In this document: positions 1-6,029 of the stretch, in pieces
How the letters are laid out: the number at the start of each line of letters is the position of its first letter
Numbering within the stretch: the stretch's first letter is position 1
DNA from: Actinomycetota bacterium
GTDB lineage: Bacteria > Actinomycetota > Thermoleophilia > Gaiellales > Gaiellaceae
NCBI GenBank assembly: GCA_013821525.1
Contig: JACDGR010000225.1
Span: 1 to 6,029 of the forward strand
DNA length: 6,029 bases
Direction: 5' to 3'
Translations under genes and position numbers: made by a program
Notes under the pieces: generated by a model
What the model was told of the DNA's origin: nothing
Databases searched by the model: none
The model's input: the letters and a program-made list of their open reading frames with translations, nothing else

Positions 1-556
1 GCTCGAGCCCGACACGTGCCAGCGCGACCGCTCCGTCGACGAGCTCACCGTCGACGTACGCCTCCCCTTCCCCGACGAGCGGTAGCGCCAGGTGCGCGAG
101 CGGCGCGAGGTCGCCCGATGCCCCGACTGAGCCACGTGCAGGGACGCGCGGTAGAACGCCGCGGTTCAGGCAGGCGAGCAGGAGCTCCACGGTCTCGACG
201 CGCGCGCCCGAGTTGCCCTTGGCGAGCGCGTTCGCGCGCAGCAGCATCGCCGCGCGCACGACCTCGTCGGGATACGGCTCTCCGACGCCGCAGGCATGGG
301 AGCGAAGGAGACGCAGCTGCAGCTCTTCCGTCAGCTCTTCCGGGATCTGCTTCGAGACGAACCGGCCGAAGCCGGTGTTCACGCCGTAGGTGTGCTCGTG
401 GCTGCCGTGCGCGGCGTGCTCGACGACCGCCCGGGCCGCGCGCATCCGCTCGCGCGCAGATTCGGCGAGCGGCGCGGCCTGGCCACGATCCGCAGCGACC
501 GCCCAGACGTCGTGGATCGTCAGATCGTCGCCAGTCAACGCGCCGGTCGCCGCCAC
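1..556 (-). CDS. hutH: Histidine ammonia-lyase, N-terminal part (cut by window edge)
   Basis: Cytoplasmic enzyme of histidine degradation (EC 4.3.1.3) that removes ammonia from L-histidine to give trans-urocanate. The 185 visible codons correspond to about the first third of the usual ~500-aa protein. Visible motifs: TYGVNTGFG at residues 56-64, with Tyr57 matching catalytic Tyr53 of the Pseudomonas putida enzyme; Ser86-His87 matching its Ser82-His83, a pair typical of histidine-specific rather than phenylalanine/tyrosine lyases; RANALAKGNSG at 107-117; and GSVGASGDLAPLAH at 142-155, whose Ala146-Ser147-Gly148 cyclises to the MIO electrophilic cofactor (Ala142-Ser143-Gly144 in P. putida). All positions sit at a constant offset of four, which supports the GTG start at 556. 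A TAGACT hexamer lies 7 nt upstream and no Shine-Dalgarno is seen, so the message is probably leaderless. The gene diverges from the MFS gene and shares its pathway with ftcD further right. The C-terminal two thirds, including the remaining active-site residues, are outside the window. Confidence 0.96.
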   Translation of the reverse strand, partial: MAATGALTGDDLTIHDVWAVAADRGQAAPLAESARERMRAARAVVEHAAHGSHEHTYGVNTGFGRFVSKQIPEELTEELQLRLLRSHACGVGEPYPDEVVRAAMLLRANALAKGNSGARVETVELLLACLNRGVLPRVPARGSVGASGDLAPLAHLALPLVGEGEAYVDGELVDGAVALARVGLE

Positions 557-563
557 ACCGGCG

Positions 564-569
564 AGTCTA
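564..569 (-). promoter_or_regulatory. Putative -10 element of hutH (leaderless)
   Basis: The minus strand reads TAGACT, fitting TANNNT, and ends 7 nt before the GTG start of hutH. This spacing would put the transcription start at or next to the start codon. No recognisable -35 TTGACA-like element lies at 16-18 nt, and no purine-rich ribosome site lies between. The role is inferred from position and its recurrence at other starts in the window. Confidence 0.5.
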
Positions 570-601
570 GATGGGCATCGGCGATCAGGCGCGCAGCGGA
601 A

Positions 602-607
602 TACTCA
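602..607 (+). promoter_or_regulatory. Possible weak -10 element of the MFS gene
   Basis: TACTCA lies 7 nt upstream of the MFS ATG, the same spacing as the TANNNT boxes of the neighbouring genes, but the last base is A rather than T. An overlapping AATACT at 600-605 is an alternative. It sits in the 58-nt divergent gap shared with hutH, so both promoters could be affected by one regulator; I see no clear operator palindrome there. Confidence 0.3.
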
Positions 608-614
608 GATCTGG

Positions 615-1851
615 ATGTCGGATCCGGTCCTCAACGTCCCGCTGGAACTCGAGCCTGCGGCTCCGCCACCCGGCGGACGTGCGACTGCATTGCTGCGCAA
701 CCCCGACTTTCGCCGGCTCTACGCCGCAGTCGTGACGAGCGAGCTCGGCAGCTCCTTGCACTACATCGCCTTGATGTGGTTTGCACTCGACATCGCCGGC
801 CCGCTTGGCGTCGTCGCGGTGCGCCTCGCGGACAGCATTCCGGCGATTGTCTTCGGACTGCACGGCGGGCTCGCGGCCGACCGTTCGAGCCGCAAGCGGC
901 TGATGGTCGGCTCTGACCTCGTTCGCGGGGTCGTGTTGATCCCCGTGGCGGCCGCTGGGCTCGCGGGGTCGCTGCCGCTCTGGGGTCTCGTGGTCGCGTC
1001 GTTCGTGCTCGAGGCCGCGACGAGCTACTTCGAGCCGGCCTACGGCGCGACGATCCCAAGCCTCGTCGAGCGGGCGAACGTGCAACAGGCCAACGCCCTC
1101 GTGCAGGCGACGGCGCAGGCGGTGTCGATCGGCGGCTGGGCGGTAGCGGCAGCACTACTCACCTTCATGCCGGTCAGCGTCTTCTTCGCCGTGAACAGCG
1201 TCTCGTTCCTTGTCTCCGCGGCGCTGATCGCCCGCATGCGTCACGGTCACGAGCATGACCGCGGCAGCGAGGCGCCGCGTATCCGCGAGGGCATCGCCGC
1301 GTTGCGGCCCCGGCCGATGCTCGCGGCCGGGGTACTCGTGCTCGGGGTTGCCGTCACGATCACCGCGGGCTCGTGGATCGGCGGTGTGCCGACTCTCGTT
1401 CGCGACTCACTGCATCGCGGCGCCGCCGGATTCTCGATCGTGATGGTCGGCTACGCGGCAGGGTCGATCTTCTCGGGCGTCCTGCTCGCGCGGCTCGCAA
1501 TCCGGCGCAAGGCACGGGCGTCGCTGATCGCCTGGTGCATGTACCTGCCAGGGTACGGGCTGATCGCGTTCGCCCACTCGTTGCCGGTCGCAATCGCAGG
1601 TGCGTTCTTCGCAGCCTCCGGCCAGAGCTCGGCGGTCGTTCTGATCAACTCGGCAGCACAGGAAGAGGTGCCCGACTCGATCCTCGGGCGCGTGCTCGGC
1701 GTCATCTCGCTCACCCATCGGGGGGCGCACGCAACAGGCCTTCTGCTCGTCTCGCCGCTCTTCGCATTCGTTGGGGCGCGCGCCGTGTTCGGGGCGGCAG
1801 CGCTTGTCGTTCCCGTCGTCGGGCTGCTCGGGCTGGCGGGTGCGTTCGCGT

Positions 1852-1871
<20 letters not shown>
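615..1871 (+). CDS. MFS transporter, EntS/MFS_3-like efflux family
   Basis: Predicted 418-aa inner-membrane secondary transporter with about 12 hydrophobic segments, resembling the enterobactin-exporter (EntS)/macrolide-efflux-like MFS_3 group. What shows this: LLRNPDFRRLY at residues 26-36 just before the first membrane segment, a typical family opening; the loop 2-3 MFS motif around GGLAADRSSRKR (84-95) with Asp89 and Arg90; a charged central loop near 207-235 between the two six-helix halves, containing an HGHEH stretch; and a second-half motif near 350-362 (EEVPDSILGRVLG). The ATG at 615 is chosen because the frame upstream is antisense to hutH and homology begins soon after it. The 3' end overlaps ftcD tail to tail by 20 nt. 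The substrate is unknown: the family is dominated by drug and siderophore exporters, not histidine permeases, so its place between two hut genes does not by itself make it a histidine transporter. Confidence 0.9.
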
Positions 1872-2724
<853 letters not shown>

Positions 2725-2730
2725 GAGGTG

Positions 2731-2736
2731 ACCATA
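2731..2736 (-). promoter_or_regulatory. Putative -10 element of ftcD (leaderless)
   Basis: The minus strand reads TATGGT, fitting TANNNT, 6 nt upstream of the GTG start of ftcD. The 6-nt gap is CACCTC and holds no ribosome-binding sequence. No clear -35 box is visible. It shares the 51-nt divergent gap with the methyltransferase promoter, whose -10 lies 26 nt away on the other strand. Confidence 0.5.
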
Positions 2737-2762
2737 GAACCTCTCTCCTCGCGAACGACGCC

Positions 2763-2768
2763 TACTCT
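2763..2768 (+). promoter_or_regulatory. Putative -10 element of the methyltransferase-UDG pair (leaderless)
   Basis: TACTCT, fitting TANNNT, ends 7 nt before the GTG start of the methyltransferase gene, with no Shine-Dalgarno in the intervening TGTTTCCG-like stretch. It would drive the methyltransferase and the overlapping glycosylase gene. No convincing -35 box is seen. Confidence 0.5.
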
Positions 2769-2775
2769 GTTTCCG

Positions 2776-3369
2776 GTGAAGGAGTACTACGACACGCGCG
2801 CCCCGGAGTACGACGACTGGTACCTCGGCCGGGGCCGCTTCTCCGAGCGGGAGCGGCCTGGCTGGGAGGCCGAGCTTGCACGGCTCGGTGAGCTCGTCGC
2901 TGCCCTCCCGCCTACCCGCACCCTCGACGTCGCCTGCGGAACGGGATTCCTGACGCGGTACCTGCGTGGCGAGGTGACGGGGCTCGACCAGAGCGAGCGC
3001 ATGCTCGATGCAGCGCGGAGTCAAGTTCCCGGCGCGACCTTCGTGCAGGGTGACGCGCTATCCCTGCCGTTCGCGGACGGTGCGTTCGAGCGTGTCTTCA
3101 CGGGCCACTTCTACGGCCATCTCCGCGAGGAGGAGCGTGCGCGCTTCCTCGCCGAGGCGCGCCGCGTCGCGACCGAGCTCGTCGTCGTCGACTCCTCGCT
3201 CGCTCACTCCACCGTCGCCGAGGACGTGCAGGAACGCGTGCTGAACGACGACTCGCGGTGGGAGGTCTACAAGCGGTGGTTCAACGGGGCTGGGCTGGCG
3301 GCCGAGCTCGGCGGGGGCGACGTGCTGCTCGACGGCGAATGGTTCGTCGCCGCCCGTGCCGCCCCGTGA
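2776..3369 (+). CDS. Class I SAM-dependent methyltransferase, substrate unknown
   Basis: Predicted 197-aa cytoplasmic methyltransferase of the methyltransferase_11/25 type (Rossmann fold). It opens with KEYYDTRAPEYDDWY (residues 2-16), the YYd.rApeYD pattern common in this family. Motif I is LDVACGTGF at 50-58; the acidic residue at the end of strand beta-2 is Asp71 (GLDQSERML), which would bind the ribose; GDALSLPF at 92-99 with Asp93 is the adenine-contacting region; and FERVFTGHFYGHL at 104-116 is the motif post-II strand. The GTG at 2776 begins right at the family opening and has TACTCT 7 nt upstream; the longer frame from 2488 is antisense to ftcD and is rejected. Nothing in the sequence fixes the acceptor, which could be a small molecule, nucleic acid or protein. 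Its stop overlaps the start of the glycosylase gene (GTGA), so the two are probably translationally coupled. Confidence 0.9.
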   Translation: MKEYYDTRAPEYDDWYLGRGRFSERERPGWEAELARLGELVAALPPTRTLDVACGTGFLTRYLRGEVTGLDQSERMLDAARSQVPGATFVQGDALSLPFADGAFERVFTGHFYGHLREEERARFLAEARRVATELVVVDSSLAHSTVAEDVQERVLNDDSRWEVYKRWFNGAGLAAELGGGDVLLDGEWFVAARAAP

Positions 3370-3968
3370 CGCGGCGCCGCGCGAGCTACCGCTCGCTCGA
3401 CTCGCTGAAGCGCGACCAGCGCCTCTGCCGCTTGTGCGTCGAAGCGGGGTACCAGCTCGAGTCATGGCCCGTGATCGCAGCGGGCAACGGCCAGCGCGCG
3501 TTTCTCTACGGCCAGGCGCCCGGCATCGTCGAGGGCGGGGAGCGGCGACCGTGGCGCGGACGCGCCGGCAAGACGCTCCGCCGCTGGCTCGACCTCGACG
3601 AGGACGCCTTCTACGCGACGTTCTACTGCGCATCGGTCACGCGCTGCTATCCCGGCCGCCCCGCGTCGGGCCGCGGCGATCGCACCCCGACAACCGAGGA
3701 GCAGCGGCTGTGCGAACCATGGCGTGACCATGAGCTGAGCTTGCTGCGGCCGCGGCTGATCGTCACGGTCGGCGGACTCGCCGCGAGGCGGCTGCTCGGT
3801 GTGACGAGCGTCACCGAATCGGTCGGCGCACGCTACGAGCACGACGGAGCGGTTGCGATCCCGCTCCCCCACCCCTCCGGTGCGAGCAGCTGGCTGAACC
3901 ACGCCGAGAACCGCGAGCGCGTTGCCGGAGCGGTCGCGCTGATCCACGCCGAGCTCGCGCTCCTCTGA
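3366..3968 (+). CDS. Uracil-DNA glycosylase superfamily protein, family 4/5-like, probable Fe-S
   Basis: Predicted 200-aa DNA-repair enzyme that would excise uracil (or another deaminated base) from DNA to start base-excision repair. Seen: CRLC at residues 21-24; motif A GQAPGIVE at 49-56 followed by RPWRGRAGKTLRRWL at 61-75, typical of the UDG superfamily; SVTRCYPG at 90-97; EEQRLCEPW at 111-119; RLIVTVGGLAARRLLG near 130-145; and motif C HPSGAS at 169-174. Cys21, Cys24, Cys94 and Cys116 are placed like the four [4Fe-4S] ligands of family 4 enzymes. Motif A differs from both the GEAPG of family 4 and the GLAPA of family 5, so it probably belongs to a separate branch; activity and base preference are inferred. 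The GTG at 3366 overlaps the methyltransferase TGA by 4 nt, with no obvious Shine-Dalgarno, suggesting reinitiation after the upstream stop. An earlier in-frame start would extend into the methyltransferase gene and adds arginine-rich, non-conserved residues. Confidence 0.87.
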   Translation: MTRRRASYRSLDSLKRDQRLCRLCVEAGYQLESWPVIAAGNGQRAFLYGQAPGIVEGGERRPWRGRAGKTLRRWLDLDEDAFYATFYCASVTRCYPGRPASGRGDRTPTTEEQRLCEPWRDHELSLLRPRLIVTVGGLAARRLLGVTSVTESVGARYEHDGAVAIPLPHPSGASSWLNHAENRERVAGAVALIHAELALL

Positions 3969-3993
3969 CGCAGACCCGACAGGGCCGCCCGGG

Positions 3994-3999
3994 TACCCT
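3994..3999 (+). promoter_or_regulatory. Putative -10 element of the ABC exporter operon
   Basis: TACCCT, fitting TANNNT, ends 8 nt before the GTG start of the ABC gene, within the 39-nt gap after the glycosylase stop. It overlaps the perfect 8-nt palindrome GGGTACCC at 3991-3998. No Shine-Dalgarno or clear -35 box is seen. Read-through from the upstream pair is also possible because no terminator hairpin with a T tract separates them. Confidence 0.42.
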
Positions 4000-4007
4000 C
4001 GACGGCG

Positions 4008-5780
4008 GTGACAACGACCGCAGAGACGCCCCAGTACCGCACGACGTTCATGCGGCTCGTCGCGTTCCTGCGCCCGTACAAGCTCTCGATGCTCGTCTCG
4101 GTCGTGCTCGCGATCGGCTCGCAGGCGGCGACGCTCGTCGCGACGTTCCTGACCGGCTCCGTCGCGGCCGCGCTCGTCAACCACGAGCGACACCGCCTTC
4201 CCTGGCTCGTCGGTGCGGTGCTCGCGCTCGGCGTCGCGCGCGCCGTGATGATGGCCGGGCGCCGCCTGATCGCGGGCAAGCAGGCCCTTGCCGTCGAGAT
4301 GGACATGCGCCAGGCGATCTACGCCAAGCTCGTACGGCTGTCCTTCGGCTTCTACGATCGCCACCAGACGGGCCAGCTGATGAGTCGCGCCACCGTCGAC
4401 CTGCAGGGTGTGCGCTTCTTCCTCGGCTACGGCCTGATCTTCTTCTTCCAGCACATCTTCACGATTCTCGGCGTCGGCATCGTCGTCTTCCTGATCTCGT
4501 GGAAGCTGGGTCTGATCGCGATAGCGATCGGGCCGATCCTCGTCGCCGTCTCCTACCGCTACAGCCACGTCTCGCACCCGCTGCTGCGCGAGGTGCAACA
4601 GAAGATGGCCGACGTCGCCACAGTCGCCGAGGAGAACATCGTCGGCGTACACGTCGTCAAGTCGTTCGCGCAGGAGGCGTCGGAGCAGGCGAAGTTCGAG
4701 CGGCGTTCTGAAGAGGTCTTCGAGCAGAGCGTCCGCGCGAACCGCCAGCGCGCGTTCTACGTGCCAGTGCTCAGCTTCCTACCGCTGCTCGCACAGGCCG
4801 CGATCCTGCTGGTCGGTGGCCGGATGGTCGTCCACGGCTCGCTGTCGGTCGCGAACTTCGTGCGCTTCAACCTCTATCTCGCGATGCTCGTGATGCCGAT
4901 GCGGCAGCTCGGGATGTGGATCGGGCAGGCGCAACGCGCAACAGCTTCCGGCGAGCGCATCTTTCAGGTGATCGACGAGCCGGAGGAGATCGGTGACCGG
5001 CCCGACGCGCAGGAGTTGCCGGCGGGCGGCGGGCGCGTCACCTTCAGCGGCGTCACCTTCGGCTACGACCCGGACCGCCCCGTGCTGCGAAACGTCGACC
5101 TGGAGCTCGCACCCGGCAAGGTCGTCGCATTGATCGGCCACACAGGCTCGGGCAAGACGACGCTCGCGTCGCTCGTGCCGCGGTTCTACGACGTGCAGAG
5201 GGGCCGCGTCGAGATCGACGGGCATGACGTGCGCGGCGTAACGCTGAGCTCGCTGCGCAGCGAGATCGGCGTGATCGCTCAGGACCCGTTCCTGTTCTCC
5301 GCGTCCGTCCGCGAGAACATCGCGTTCGGCCGGCCGGGCGCGACCGATGCCGAGGTCGAGCAAGCCGCCCGGCTCGCGCAGGCACACGAGTTCATCGCAC
5401 AGCTGCCAGAGGGTTACGAGACCGTGATCGGCGAGCGAGGCATCACGCTCTCGGGCGGGCAGCGCCAGAGGGTCGCGATCGCGCGGGCGCTCGTCGTCGA
5501 CCCGCGCATCCTGATCCTGGACGACGCGACCGCGTCGGTCGACGCGTCGACCGAGGCGAAGATCCGCGACGGACTGCGCGAGGCGATGCACGGCCGCACC
5601 ACGATCATCATCGCCCACCGGCTCTCGACGATCGCGCTCGCGGACGAGATCGTCGTGCTCGCGGGCGGCGAGCTCGCTGCCCGCGGCACGCACGACGACC
5701 TGGTCGAGACGAACGACGTCTATCGGGAGATTCACGAGCACGGCCTGATCGAGGGGCTCCTGACCGAGGAGGCGGTTTGA
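4008..5780 (+). CDS. ABC exporter half-transporter, degenerate-site subunit
   Basis: 590-aa fusion of a six-helix type IV exporter transmembrane domain and an ATPase domain (MsbA/multidrug-like), acting in the cytoplasmic membrane. Membrane segments lie roughly at residues 26-48, 64-84, 140-163, 165-184, 252-272 and 281-300; FYDRHQTGQLMSR at 115-127 is the first intracellular loop/coupling region. ATPase motifs: A-loop Tyr353; Walker A GHTGSGKTT at 377-385; Q-loop Gln425 in AQDPFLFSASVRENI; ABC signature LSGGQ at 481-485, preceded by TVIGERG; Walker B ILILDD at 501-506; D-loop SVD at 510-512; H-loop His537. Residue 506 is Asp (GAC at 5523-5525) where active exporters have Glu, the mark of the degenerate subunit in heterodimeric exporters such as TM287 and BmrC. 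The signature motif is intact, as expected for the half that completes the partner's active site. The substrate is unknown; drug or lipid export is the family norm. The GTG at 4008 has TACCCT 8 nt upstream. Confidence 0.95.
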   Translation: MTTTAETPQYRTTFMRLVAFLRPYKLSMLVSVVLAIGSQAATLVATFLTGSVAAALVNHERHRLPWLVGAVLALGVARAVMMAGRRLIAGKQALAVEMDMRQAIYAKLVRLSFGFYDRHQTGQLMSRATVDLQGVRFFLGYGLIFFFQHIFTILGVGIVVFLISWKLGLIAIAIGPILVAVSYRYSHVSHPLLREVQQKMADVATVAEENIVGVHVVKSFAQEASEQAKFERRSEEVFEQSVRANRQRAFYVPVLSFLPLLAQAAILLVGGRMVVHGSLSVANFVRFNLYLAMLVMPMRQLGMWIGQAQRATASGERIFQVIDEPEEIGDRPDAQELPAGGGRVTFSGVTFGYDPDRPVLRNVDLELAPGKVVALIGHTGSGKTTLASLVPRFYDVQRGRVEIDGHDVRGVTLSSLRSEIGVIAQDPFLFSASVRENIAFGRPGATDAEVEQAARLAQAHEFIAQLPEGYETVIGERGITLSGGQRQRVAIARALVVDPRILILDDATASVDASTEAKIRDGLREAMHGRTTIIIAHRLSTIALADEIVVLAGGELAARGTHDDLVETNDVYREIHEHGLIEGLLTEEAV

Positions 5781-5794
5781 GGGTCCATCAGCCC

Positions 5795-5799
5795 GGGAG
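5795..5799 (+). promoter_or_regulatory. Likely ribosome-binding site of the second ABC gene
   Basis: GGGAG lies 7 nt upstream of the ATG at 5807 and supports that start. A competing signal, GAGGAGG at 5766-5772, lies only 4 nt before an in-frame TTG at 5777 that would overlap the first ABC gene's stop (TTGA). Unlike the leaderless starts elsewhere in the window, this internal operon gene has Shine-Dalgarno-like sequence. Confidence 0.5.
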
Positions 5800-5806
5800 C
5801 CACCTG

Positions 5807-6029
5807 ATGCGCGGCGGCCGCAGCTCGGTCGAGGACTGGTCGTGGGCGCAGACGCGGCGGCGCCTCCGCGCTCTCTACGGCCTGGCGCGCCCCTACAAGC
5901 TCCGCACAGCGTTCGCGATCGTCTCGCTCCTTGGCGCAACCGCGGTCGCGTTGGCTCCTCCGTATCTCGTCGGGCGCTCGGTCGACGAGGTCCGCCACGG
6001 CCGCACGGATCAGCTTCGCTGGTTCGTGA
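5807..6029 (+). CDS. Second ABC exporter half-transporter, N-terminal part (cut by window edge)
   Basis: Only the first 74 codons are present. After a polar leader, residues 14-32 (AQTRRRLRALYGLARPYKL) form the amphipathic elbow helix that precedes the first membrane helix of ABC exporters, followed by a hydrophobic stretch at about 33-53 and then PPYLVGRSVDEV at 51-62, a typical end of membrane helix 1 (compare P-x-L-x-G-x-x-I-D in the family). The gene starts 26 nt after the first ABC gene's stop, in the same direction, which points to a heterodimer with it. By analogy with TM287/TM288 and BmrC/BmrD it should carry the canonical Walker B glutamate, but that region lies outside the window. 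The start is uncertain: ATG at 5807 (GGGAG 7 nt upstream) is preferred, and an in-frame TTG at 5777 overlapping the previous stop is the alternative, adding ten residues. Confidence 0.85.
   Translation, partial: MRGGRSSVEDWSWAQTRRRLRALYGLARPYKLRTAFAIVSLLGATAVALAPPYLVGRSVDEVRHGRTDQLRWFV

Noticed and set aside
390..614. Upstream in-frame extension of the MFS gene (75 extra codons)
   Set aside because: This stretch is antisense to the clearly conserved hutH coding sequence, its translation is arginine-rich and non-membrane, and family homology starts just after the ATG at 615.
2725..3024. Upstream extension of ftcD (100 extra codons on the minus strand)
   Set aside because: It runs antisense through the methyltransferase gene, including motif I. 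Formimidoyltransferases begin a few residues before VPNFSEG, which fits the GTG at 2724.
3988..3999. Overlapping palindromes CCCGGG and GGGTACCC before the ABC gene, as operator or terminator
   Set aside because: They are too short for a stable hairpin with a loop, no T tract follows, and palindromes of this size are frequent in GC-rich DNA. The part that matters is probably the TACCCT -10-like box.
3462..4652. Long minus-strand open frame of about 396 codons across the glycosylase and ABC genes
   Set aside because: It is a GC-rich shadow: the translation is dominated by Arg, Asp, Glu and Gly without domain signatures, and it spans two well-supported plus-strand genes and the gap between them.
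4779..5939. Long minus-strand open frame of about 386 codons opposite the ABC ATPase domain
   Set aside because: It is antisense to conserved Walker and signature motifs and shows only the biased composition expected of a GC-rich shadow frame.

Overview
The window is GC-rich bacterial DNA packed almost entirely with protein genes. Most start codons are GTG, and at least four starts have a TANNNT (-10-like) hexamer 6 to 8 nt upstream with no Shine-Dalgarno sequence, which is a leaderless-transcript layout. Together with the protein families, this suggests an actinobacterium, perhaps a deep-branching one such as the Thermoleophilia. The phylum is an inference; no rRNA or other marker gene is present. 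I saw no tRNA, rRNA, CRISPR array, insertion sequence or integrase, and no intergenic gap exceeds about 60 bases.

Layout from left to right: (1) the N-terminal 185 codons of histidine ammonia-lyase (hutH) on the minus strand, running off the left edge; (2) a divergent 58-nt gap, then a 418-aa major facilitator superfamily exporter on the plus strand; (3) glutamate formimidoyltransferase (ftcD, 290 aa, monofunctional) on the minus strand, whose 3' end overlaps the exporter's 3' end by 20 nt; (4) a divergent 51-nt gap, then a plus-strand pair, a class I SAM methyltransferase (197 aa) and a uracil-DNA glycosylase-like protein (200 aa), sharing a GTGA overlap; (5) a 39-nt gap, then a 590-aa ABC exporter half-transporter; (6) the first 74 codons of a second ABC half-transporter, running off the right edge.

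hutH and ftcD are the first step and a late step of histidine breakdown (histidine to urocanate; formiminoglutamate plus tetrahydrofolate to glutamate plus 5-formiminotetrahydrofolate). They form a broken-up hut locus in which an exporter gene lies in opposite orientation between two co-oriented catabolic genes. The two ABC genes are best read as one heterodimeric exporter. The first subunit carries Asp in place of the catalytic Walker B Glu, as in the degenerate subunit of TM287/288-type and BmrCD-type transporters, so the second is predicted to carry the canonical Glu beyond the window.

I found no convincing undescribed system. The most useful observations are the leaderless promoter pattern, the exporter nested antisense between hut genes, the degenerate ABC subunit, and the non-classical UDG motifs next to a methyltransferase.
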